Shown piece by piece: positions 16,716-23,320 of a DNA stretch of 64,000 nt. The stretch is taken from assembly GCF_014384885.1 (NCBI RefSeq), contig NZ_JACRST010000001.1, positions 1 through 64,000 of the forward strand, given 5' to 3'. The notes beneath the pieces are model-generated. The model made no database searches. It was given only the letters and a program-made list of their open reading frames with translations, and had not been told where the DNA came from. Each line of letters opens with the position of its first letter. Positions within the stretch are counted from its first letter, which is position 1. The DNA comes from Ligaoa zhengdingensis. GTDB taxonomy: Bacteria > Bacillota > Clostridia > Oscillospirales > Ruminococcaceae. The translations under genes were made by a program, and so were the position numbers.

Positions 16716-17531
16716 GTGAAGGCTGTGCCGGTTGATTTTACGATAAAAGATCGCTATACCATCGAGGATCTTCGGCAGATCATGCGGATTCTGCGTTCGG
16801 AAGAGGGCTGCCCCTGGGATCGGGAGCAGGATCACCATTCTATCCGGAAAAATTTTATCGAGGAGACCTACGAGGTGTGCGAGGCGATCGACACTGAGGA
16901 CACCGCACTTCTGCGGGAAGAGCTGGGCGACGTACTCCTTCAAGTGGTGTTTCATACCCAGATGGAGGAGGAGCGCGGGACCTTCAATTTTGAGGATGTC
17001 TGCACCGAGATTTGTAAAAAGCTGGTAGTCCGGCATCCGCACATTTTCGCGGATGTTTGTGTGAATAATTCCAGTGAGGTGCTCCGCAATTGGGATGCCA
17101 TCAAAAAGCGCGAGAAGGGGCAGCAGAGCGATACTCAAACCTTGCAGAGCGTCTCCAAGGCGCTGCCTGGTTTGATGCGGTCCGCAAAGGTTCAGCAGCG
17201 CGCGGCGCGCGCCGGGTTCGATTATCCCGACGAGAAGTGGGCGATGAGCGATTTGCGCAGCGAGGTGGACGAACTCGACGAGGCGATGAAGCAGGGCGAC
17301 GGCGCACACGTCGATGAGGAGCTGGGCGACCTGTTGTTTGCTGCGGTGAACGTATCGCGCTTTGTGCATGTCGATGCGGAGGAAGCGCTCGGCCGCGCCT
17401 GTGAGAAGTTTATCGCGCGCTTTTCCAAGGTGGAGCAGCTCGCGGCAGAGCAGGGCGTGGATATGAAGAATGCCCCGATCGAGAAGTTGGACGAGCTTTG
17501 GCGGCAGGCTAAGAAGGTAAGCAACAGATAG
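16716..17531 (+). CDS. mazG: MazG nucleoside triphosphate pyrophosphohydrolase
   Basis: A 271-residue protein with two MazG repeats. The first has EEGCPWDREQDHHSIRKNFIEETYEV...EELGDVLLQVVFH; the second has SDLRSEVDELDEA...EELGDLLFAAVN. The EExxE...ExxD metal-binding pattern is intact in both. It cleaves non-canonical NTPs to NMP and PPi. B. subtilis YabN at this position carries an extra N-terminal tetrapyrrole-methylase-like domain, which is absent here. The GTG 16716 start has AGGAAG upstream. Confidence 0.93.
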   Translation: MKAVPVDFTIKDRYTIEDLRQIMRILRSEEGCPWDREQDHHSIRKNFIEETYEVCEAIDTEDTALLREELGDVLLQVVFHTQMEEERGTFNFEDVCTEICKKLVVRHPHIFADVCVNNSSEVLRNWDAIKKREKGQQSDTQTLQSVSKALPGLMRSAKVQQRAARAGFDYPDEKWAMSDLRSEVDELDEAMKQGDGAHVDEELGDLLFAAVNVSRFVHVDAEEALGRACEKFIARFSKVEQLAAEQGVDMKNAPIEKLDELWRQAKKVSNR

Positions 17532-17579
17532 CACTGATCTGTTTCTAAATATTGAGAAAAACAATGGAGGCTATGGAAA

Positions 17580-17855
17580 ATGACAAAGACCGATCTGATT
17601 AGCATGGTGGCACAGAAAGCTGATTTGACAAAAAAAGACAGCGAGAAAGCTGTTTCTGCGGTGATTGACGCAATTACAGAGGCACTGGTGAGCGGCGATA
17701 AGGTACAGCTGGTTGGTTTTGGCACCTTCGAGGTCAAAGAGCGCGGTGAAAGAATGGGCATCAACCCCAGAACCAAGGAGAAAATGCCGATCGCGGCGTC
17801 CAAACTGCCTGCGTTCAAAGCGGGCAAGGCGCTCAAAGACGCGGTTGCGAAATAA
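17580..17855 (+). CDS. hup: HU family DNA-binding protein
   Basis: A 91-residue histone-like protein, standard length for HU. It starts MTKTDLISMVAQKADLTKKD and shows the signature GFGTFEVKERGERMGINPRTKE with the DNA-intercalating arm. GGAGG lies 9 nt before the ATG. It sits inside the yab cluster between mazG and rqcP, as in many Clostridia. Confidence 0.97.
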   Translation: MTKTDLISMVAQKADLTKKDSEKAVSAVIDAITEALVSGDKVQLVGFGTFEVKERGERMGINPRTKEKMPIAASKLPAFKAGKALKDAVAK

Positions 17856-18021
17856 ATTTTTGCATCGAAAAAACGGGATGCGTTTGGGATTCTGGCGGCC
17901 GGATGGCCCGGCGTCAGGCGTTTGGTTTTGCTGGGGGAGCGGCTGCGGCCGCACAGGGCAAAGGCGAGCGGTTCCCCGGCGCATCCTTTTTGCATTGGTT
18001 TGATGTAAAGGAGAAAAAAGC

Positions 18022-18267
18022 ATGAGGCTGGATAAATATCTTAAAATTACGCGGCTGATCAAGCGCCGTACCATCGCCAACGAGGCGTGCGACGCCGGCA
18101 GGGTTTCGGTCAACGGGCGGCCACAGCGCGCTTCCTACGATGTCAAGGAGAATGATATCATCGAGATCAATCTCGGCACACACCCGCTCAAGGTGCGGGT
18201 GGTTAAGGTGGATGAGTACGCCACCAAGGAGACTGCGTCCCAGGGCTACCTGGTGCTGGAGGACTGA
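18022..18267 (+). CDS. rqcP: S4-domain RNA-binding protein RqcP (YabO)
   Basis: An 81-residue S4-domain protein (MRLDKYLKITRLIKRRTIANEACDAGRVSVNGR). Known members bind the 50S ribosome with RqcH during alanine tailing of stalled peptides. AAAGGAG lies 9 nt upstream. The 166-nt gap after HU is GC-rich without a clear gene. Confidence 0.93.
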   Translation: MRLDKYLKITRLIKRRTIANEACDAGRVSVNGRPQRASYDVKENDIIEINLGTHPLKVRVVKVDEYATKETASQGYLVLED

Positions 18268-18344
18268 GGCTGGTTCTGCATATCTTTTTGCCGGTTCGCA
18301 TATCCTCTAACAATGAGGCAGAATTGCGAGGGGAGGCAGAAAAT

Positions 18345-18629
18345 ATGGCAGAAGAAAAAAAGCTGGTGAAGATGCCGCACAACCTGATTCTGGAGGACCG
18401 TCATACCCTCACGGTTTCGGGCGTAGAGGACATCGACAGCTTCGATGAAGAGACTGTGGTGTTGTTTACCGATATGGGAGAACTGACCATCAAAGGGGAA
18501 AGCCTGCACATCAATAAGCTGAATGTGGATACGGGGGAGCTGAATGTGGAGGGGCAGATCCATTCCCTGGTTTATACCAACGATGACGCCCGGCGGGGCG
18601 GCGGCCTGTTTGCGCGCCTGTTCCGCTGA
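18345..18629 (+). CDS. yabP: Sporulation protein YabP
   Basis: A 94-residue YabP-family protein starting MAEEKKLVKMPHNLILEDRHTLTVSGVEDIDSFDEETVVL. Family members are needed for spore formation and have the YabP/YqfC fold. GGGGAGG (18330-18336) lies 8 nt before ATG 18345, so the upstream in-frame ATG is not used. It ends 32 nt before yabQ. Confidence 0.93.
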   Translation: MAEEKKLVKMPHNLILEDRHTLTVSGVEDIDSFDEETVVLFTDMGELTIKGESLHINKLNVDTGELNVEGQIHSLVYTNDDARRGGGLFARLFR

Positions 18630-18661
18630 TCGAAGCGAATCATCCGTGGGAGGGCAGGGAA

Positions 18662-19255
18662 ATGATCGAGGTAAACACCCAAACCACCGTCTTTTTACAG
18701 TCCCTGGCGCTTGGCTTTGCGCTGGGGCTGTTTTATGATGTGTTCCGCATCTTTCGACTTGCTATCCGTCACAGCAGTGCTATCATCTTTCTGGAGGACA
18801 TCACCTATTTTGTGGTGTGCGCCATTGTGACATTCCTATTCTCCCTTTCCGCCATCAATGGACATGTGCGCGTCTTCTTGGTGATTGGGGAGCTGCTGGG
18901 GGCGACCGTCTATTATTTCTCGCTCGGCGCGTTGGTGATGCGCGTGTCCAAAGCGATCATCCGGTTTGTCAAGGCGCTGTTCCGGTTGCTCTACCGCATC
19001 TTTATACGTCCGTTTGTGGTGCTCTTTTGCTGGTTGGCGCACAAATTTGAGCGGTTGAGCGGCAAAATAGCGGTCAGGGCAAAAAAAGTTCAGGCAAAAG
19101 CGAAATATAGCTTGAAACAACGCGGCGTTTTAGTGTATAATTTATGTGTTAAGGGGCATCACCGAAACACCAAAAACGTCAACGAAAAAAGAGGTGGTAC
19201 ACCCAATGCGCGGGGCAAAAAAAGAAAAAAGAAACGACAAGGCCAGGTTGCTTAA
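18662..19255 (+). CDS. yabQ: Spore cortex protein YabQ
   Basis: A 197-residue integral membrane protein with four to five hydrophobic helices: QSLALGFALGLFYDVFRIFR, DITYFVVCAIVTFLFSLS, VFLVIGELLGATVYYF and RIFIRPFVVLFCWL. A very basic C-terminal tail follows (GKKRKKKRQGQ). YabQ is required for spore cortex formation in B. subtilis. Its 3' end overlaps the divIC start by 50 nt. Confidence 0.9.
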   Translation: MIEVNTQTTVFLQSLALGFALGLFYDVFRIFRLAIRHSSAIIFLEDITYFVVCAIVTFLFSLSAINGHVRVFLVIGELLGATVYYFSLGALVMRVSKAIIRFVKALFRLLYRIFIRPFVVLFCWLAHKFERLSGKIAVRAKKVQAKAKYSLKQRGVLVYNLCVKGHHRNTKNVNEKRGGTPNARGKKRKKKRQGQVA

Positions 19256-19502
19256 ATTTGCTGTCTGTGTATTTGTGGTGTACGTCGTGTACATGCTGGT
19301 TCAACAACAATTTGACATCAAAAGCCGCGAGCAGGAATTGATCGCCGTGCAGCAACAGGTGGAGGATAAACGCCTGGAAAACAAGGAGATCGAGCGCCTG
19401 TTGGAGAGCGACAACGAACAGTATGTGGAACGCCTCGCGAAGGACGAATACGGTTATGCTTACCCAGACGAGACTGTTTACATCGATACATCCGGTAACT
19501 GA
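19206..19502 (+). CDS. divIC: Septum formation initiator DivIC (FtsB family)
   Basis: A 98-residue bitopic division protein. It has a short basic cytoplasmic tail (MRGAKKEKRNDKAR), one transmembrane helix (LKFAVCVFVVYVVYMLV) and a periplasm-side coiled coil (REQELIAVQQQVEDKRLENKEIERLL), then the conserved YVERLAKDEYGYAYPDETVY. It bridges FtsL and DivIB in the divisome. ATG 19206 follows GAGGTGG and lies inside the end of yabQ. The upstream ATG at 19146 would add a segment without homology. Confidence 0.9.
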   Translation: MRGAKKEKRNDKARLLKFAVCVFVVYVVYMLVQQQFDIKSREQELIAVQQQVEDKRLENKEIERLLESDNEQYVERLAKDEYGYAYPDETVYIDTSGN

Positions 19503-19546
19503 CTCCGCAGAGGACATCGAAATTTTAAGGAGGACTGTAGTTTCTT

Positions 19547-19975
19547 ATGCAGCTTGAAGTGGGAAAAATCGTGGAAGGCAAAGTAACCGGGATTACAAAA
19601 TTCGGCGCCTTTGTGGAACTGCCGGGCGGAAAGACCGGTATGGTTCATATCTCAGAGGTTGCGACCACCTATGTCAATGAGATCTCCGATTTTGTAAAAG
19701 AAGGCCAGATGGTCAAGGTGAAAATCCTTTCGATCACACCGGAAGGAAAGGTGAGCCTCTCCATCAAACGCGCCTTGCCGCCTCCGCCCAAACGCGAAGG
19801 TCCCCGCCAGGATAGCTTCGATTGGTCCTCCTCCCGCAAGACCGACGGCATGTCGTTCGAGGATATGATGAGTAAGTTCAAGCAGACCAGCGACGACAAG
19901 ATGTCCGACCTGCGCCGTTACAGTGATGTCAAGCGCGGCACCGGCAACGGCCGCAGCCGCGGCGGTCGGGGATAA
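19547..19975 (+). CDS. S1 RNA-binding domain protein (YabR-like)
   Basis: A 142-residue protein. Residues about 1-72 are one S1 domain (GKIVEGKVTGITKFGAFVELPGGKTGMVHISEVA...VKVKILSITPEGKVSLSIKRA); the rest is a low-complexity tail ending in RSRGGRG. It takes the position of B. subtilis yabR after divIC. The RBS AAGGAGGAC is strong. The exact function is unknown; RNA or ribosome binding is inferred. Confidence 0.88.
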   Translation: MQLEVGKIVEGKVTGITKFGAFVELPGGKTGMVHISEVATTYVNEISDFVKEGQMVKVKILSITPEGKVSLSIKRALPPPPKREGPRQDSFDWSSSRKTDGMSFEDMMSKFKQTSDDKMSDLRRYSDVKRGTGNGRSRGGRG

Positions 19976-19985
19976 GGAAAAATAC

Positions 19986-20019
19986 GGAAGCGCTCCCGCA
20001 GAGGGGCGCTTTCTTTTAT
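19986..20019 (+). terminator. Terminator of the yab/divIC cluster
   Basis: AAGCGCTCC and GGGGCGCTT arms with a short loop, followed by TCTTTTATT. Confidence 0.75.
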
Positions 20020-20033
20020 TAAGGAGTAAATCT

Positions 20034-21188
20034 ATGGTCATTATCAACGGTAAAATCGTCACGATGGCGGGCCCGACGATAGAAAAGGGCTATATCCGCA
20101 CACAGGGAACCAAAATCGCTGAGGTCGGCCCGATGGAGGAATACCAGCCGGCGCAGGGCGAAGAGGTAATCGAAGCGGCAGGAGCTGGGGTCTACCCCGG
20201 TTTTGTCGATGCACACTGCCACATCGGCATGTGGGAGGATTCTATGGGCTTTGAGGGGGATGACGGCAACGAGGATACCGACCCCTGTACCCCACATCTG
20301 CGGGCACTCGATGCGATAAACCCGACCGAGCGCTGCTTCTCCGAGGCGCTCGCGGGCGGCGTCACCACGGTGGTGGTCGCCCCTGGCAGCGCCAATCCCA
20401 TCGCTGGGCAGGTGTGCGCGATGAAGACCAGGGGATGCTGCGTGGACGACATGCTTCTGCGTGAGAACATCGCCGTCAAGCTGGCGCTGGGCGAGAACCC
20501 CAAGATTACCTACCACGCCAAGGGGCAGGCGCCCACCACCCGCATGGCCACTGCGGCCCTGATTCGCGAGCAGCTCGCTAAGACCCGCCGCTATTTGGAG
20601 GACAAGGAGGCGGCTGCGGAGGATGAGGAGCTCGACGAGCCGGAGCTGGATTTTAAATGTGAGGCGCTGATCCCGCTGCTGAAACGGGAGGTCAAGGCCC
20701 ATATCCATGCCCATCGGGCGGACGACATCTGCACCGCCGTCCGCATCTGCGAGGAGTTCGATTTGGATTACCTGCTGATCCACTGCACCGACGGCTACAA
20801 GCTGACTGAGCGGCTGGCGGCGCGTGGTGCGGGTGCGGTCACCGGTCCGCTGATCGGGTCGCGTACCAAGCCGGAGCTCGCCGGCCAGGCGCTGGAGAAT
20901 CCCGGCCTCCTGTCCAAAGCTGGGGTCAAAACCGCTATCTGTACCGATCACCCCGAGGTGCCGATTCAATATTTGGCGCTCTCGGCTGGCATCGCGGTGC
21001 GCGGCGGCATGGATTACGACGAAGCGCTCAAAGCGATCACCATTTATCCGGCTGAGTTGTGCGGCATTGCAGACCGCGTGGGCAGCATCGAACCAGGTAA
21101 GGACGCGGATCTCGTCTTCTTCTTCGGCGATCCTCTCTCGGTATATGCCAAACCGAAGCTGGTGATTGTCAACGGTGAGTGCAAATAG
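20034..21188 (+). CDS. Amidohydrolase (imidazolonepropionase-like)
   Basis: A 384-residue metal-dependent hydrolase. Metal-binding HxH is in DAHCHIGMWE, with later histidines in HIHAHRADD and the catalytic aspartate in TDHPEVP. The split composite domain is typical (start VIINGKIVTMAG, end GKDADLVFFFGDPLSVYAKPKLVIVNG). ATG 20034 follows AAGGAG. The substrate is unknown, and its neighbours give no pathway. Confidence 0.85.
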   Translation: MVIINGKIVTMAGPTIEKGYIRTQGTKIAEVGPMEEYQPAQGEEVIEAAGAGVYPGFVDAHCHIGMWEDSMGFEGDDGNEDTDPCTPHLRALDAINPTERCFSEALAGGVTTVVVAPGSANPIAGQVCAMKTRGCCVDDMLLRENIAVKLALGENPKITYHAKGQAPTTRMATAALIREQLAKTRRYLEDKEAAAEDEELDEPELDFKCEALIPLLKREVKAHIHAHRADDICTAVRICEEFDLDYLLIHCTDGYKLTERLAARGAGAVTGPLIGSRTKPELAGQALENPGLLSKAGVKTAICTDHPEVPIQYLALSAGIAVRGGMDYDEALKAITIYPAELCGIADRVGSIEPGKDADLVFFFGDPLSVYAKPKLVIVNGECK

Positions 21189-21202
21189 ATTTTAGTTTTT
21201 AC

Positions 21203-21231
21203 TTGTACATTTTAGTGAATTGTGGTATAAT
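21203..21231 (+). promoter_or_regulatory. Strong extended -10 promoter for hpf
   Basis: TTGTAC (21203-21208), a 17-nt spacer and a perfect TATAAT (21226-21231) with TG at 21223-21224. Confidence 0.8.
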
Positions 21232-21304
21232 GAATACAAGATATTTATGCAAGTTCCATATTTCGCTTGTGTGATGTCTTATTTTACAAGAAGGGGTTGA
21301 ATTT

Positions 21305-21832
21305 ATGAACATTACCATCACTGCCCGAAAGACCACCGTAAAAGATTCGTTCCGGGAACGCTGCGAAAAAAAGCTTCGCAAGCTGGATAAGTTCTTTACG
21401 GACGACGCCAAGGTCACCGTTGTTGTGACCAACGAGCGTGAGCGCGAAACCGTGGAGGTAACGATCCAATCGCAAGGTATGTTCTATCGCTCTGAAAAGA
21501 CTACCGCTGACCGTCTCGATTCTCTTGATGCGGTTGTGGACAACCTGTTCCGCCAGATTGTCAAGAATAAGCAAAAGCTGGGCAAGCGCGTGCGGGACGA
21601 GGCGTTCCTGCCCTCTGAAATGGAGCTGTTGGAGCAGGATTCCACCGAGTATCAGGTGGTCAAGACCAAGAAATTCCCCATCAAGCCCATGGCGGTGGAA
21701 GAAGCGATCCTGCAAATGAATATGCTGGGCCATAGCTTTTATATGTTCCGCAATGCGGAAAACAGTGCGATCAATGTGGTATATAAGCGGAAAAACGGAG
21801 ACTACGGTTTGATCGAACCGATTGACGATTAA
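21305..21832 (+). CDS. hpf: Ribosome hibernation promoting factor, long form
   Basis: A 175-residue long HPF. The N-terminal domain (MNITITARKTTVKDSFRERCEKKLRKLDKFF) binds the 30S decoding region. The C-terminal dimerisation domain (VVKTKKFPIKPMAVEEAILQMNMLGHSFYMFRNAENSAINVVYKRKNGDYGLIEP) joins two ribosomes into 100S particles. It is a single gene with its own strong promoter and terminator, fitting stress or stationary-phase control. Confidence 0.96.
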   Translation: MNITITARKTTVKDSFRERCEKKLRKLDKFFTDDAKVTVVVTNERERETVEVTIQSQGMFYRSEKTTADRLDSLDAVVDNLFRQIVKNKQKLGKRVRDEAFLPSEMELLEQDSTEYQVVKTKKFPIKPMAVEEAILQMNMLGHSFYMFRNAENSAINVVYKRKNGDYGLIEPIDD

Positions 21833-21867
21833 TCTATTCCGCAAGCCCAATCAACAGTGTGGTGATG

Positions 21868-21902
21868 CGGTTTCCGTCGCTTATGCGGCGGAAACCGTTC
21901 TC
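21868..21902 (+). terminator. Terminator after hpf
   Basis: A 13-bp stem, CGGTTTCCGTCGC with GCGGCGGAAACCG, is followed by TTCTCTTTCT. Confidence 0.85.
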
Positions 21903-21981
21903 TTTCTAGTAGGTTGCAAATGAAACAGCAGAAACAGTGCCGGTGGGGATGGAGGCCGGCTGGAATTGAATGGAGAAGAAG

Positions 21982-23148
21982 ATGAGTAAAATTAAAGTTG
22001 CATGCCCCTGCATTTTTGGCCTGGAAAGTGTGCTTTCCGCGGAGGTGAAGAAGCTTGGGGTTCAAAACATTGAGGTCACGGACGGGCGCGTCACCTTTAT
22101 GGGAGATTTAGAGGATGTCGCGAAGGCAAACATCTGGCTGCGTACCGCCGAACGCGTGCTGATTGTTTTGGGCTCCTTCCGCGCGGAGACTTTTGAGGAG
22201 CTGTTCCAAGGGGTAAAGGCGCTGGAATTTGAAAATTTTATTCGCAAGGAGGACGCCTTCCCAGTAAAGGGCTGGTCGCTCAACTCCAAGCTGCACAGCG
22301 TGCCAGATTGCCAGTCGATCGTCAAAAGGGCGATCGTCAAGCGGCTGTCGGAGAAATACGGCCAGAACTGGTTTGAAGAGACCGGATGCAGGGTACAGGT
22401 GCAATTTTCCATCCTCAAAAACATCGTGACGGTGATGCTGGATACCAGCGGCGCTGGGCTGCACAAGCGCGGTTACCGCCAGAACGCTAACATCGCCCCA
22501 ATCAAGGAGACCCTCGCGGCTGGCATTGTGGATTTGGCACGGATTCGCAACGACAGCTTGGTGTACGACCCGTTTTGCGGCTCGGGGACGCTACTGATCG
22601 AAGCGGCTCTCTATGCGCTGAACATCGCGCCCGGCATCAACCGGCGCTTTTCCGCTGAGCGGTGGAGTATCTTTTCAGACGACACCTTCAAACGGGTGCG
22701 CAGGGAGGCCTTGGAACAGATCGACCGCAAGGCCAGCTTCCGCGGCTATGGCTATGATATCGATCCCGCCGCGGTGGAGCTCACCCAGGAAAATGCGCGC
22801 AAGGCGGGGGTCGCCAACCGGTTTCAGATCGCGCAGCGGGACATCGCGGATTTTCACACCGACGAGCTTCGCGCACTGATATTAACCAACCCGCCCTACG
22901 GGGAACGGATGCTTGAGGTCAAGGAGGCGCAAAAGATTTACCGCACGATGGGCCGGGTGTTTGAGCGGCGCAAGTATTTGAGCTACTACATCATCAGCCC
23001 GGATGAACAGTTTGAAGACTTGTTCGGTTCAGGCGCGGATCGCCGGCGCAAGCTGTACAACGGCATGATCAAGTGCCAGCTTTATATGTATTTTAAAGGC
23101 GAGCCGGAAAAACCGGCAGCCGCACGCCAAGAAAATAGAAATGAGTGA
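21982..23148 (+). CDS. THUMP-domain class I SAM RNA methyltransferase (YpsC/RlmL-like)
   Basis: A 388-residue RNA methyltransferase. The THUMP domain is at about residues 45-155. The SAM-binding motif I is in DSLVYDPFCGSGTLLIEAAL, and the catalytic NPPY is in LTNPPYGERM, the motif of N2-guanine and N6-adenine methyltransferases. RlmL/YpsC members modify 23S rRNA. ATG 21982 follows GGAGAAG at a good distance; ATG 21970 four codons earlier lies on top of it. Confidence 0.9.
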   Translation: MSKIKVACPCIFGLESVLSAEVKKLGVQNIEVTDGRVTFMGDLEDVAKANIWLRTAERVLIVLGSFRAETFEELFQGVKALEFENFIRKEDAFPVKGWSLNSKLHSVPDCQSIVKRAIVKRLSEKYGQNWFEETGCRVQVQFSILKNIVTVMLDTSGAGLHKRGYRQNANIAPIKETLAAGIVDLARIRNDSLVYDPFCGSGTLLIEAALYALNIAPGINRRFSAERWSIFSDDTFKRVRREALEQIDRKASFRGYGYDIDPAAVELTQENARKAGVANRFQIAQRDIADFHTDELRALILTNPPYGERMLEVKEAQKIYRTMGRVFERRKYLSYYIISPDEQFEDLFGSGADRRRKLYNGMIKCQLYMYFKGEPEKPAAARQENRNE

Positions 23149-23154
23149 CAGGAC

Positions 23155-23190
23155 GGAGCTTGCCTCGGAAGCGAGGTAGGCTCCTTTTTG
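23155..23190 (+). terminator. Terminator after the methyltransferase
   Basis: GGAGCTTGCCTC and GAGGTAGGCTCC arms around a short loop, then TTTTTG. Confidence 0.85.
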
Positions 23191-23243
23191 TATATTTGGG
23201 CCCTGCCGCCGAAAACTAAGAGGAGAATTTTAATGGAAAAGAC

Positions 23244-23272
23244 TTGACAAAACTGCACGAAATGAGTATGCT
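23244..23272 (+). promoter_or_regulatory. Promoter of the copper operon
   Basis: A perfect TTGACA (23244-23249), a 17-nt spacer and TATGCT (23267-23272), directly upstream of the CsoR-type palindrome. Confidence 0.8.
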
Positions 23273-23287
23273 ATGGACATAGATACT

Positions 23288-23305
23288 ACACCCCCTGGGG
23301 GGTGT
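23288..23305. promoter_or_regulatory. CsoR-type operator
   Basis: ACACCCCC-TG-GGGGGTGT is a perfect 8-bp inverted repeat. G/C tracts flanking a short centre are the known form of CsoR sites. It lies just past the start of transcription, so CsoR bound here would block copA-csoR until Cu(I) binds. Confidence 0.8.
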
Positions 23306-23320
23306 GTGCGAGGTGATTAC

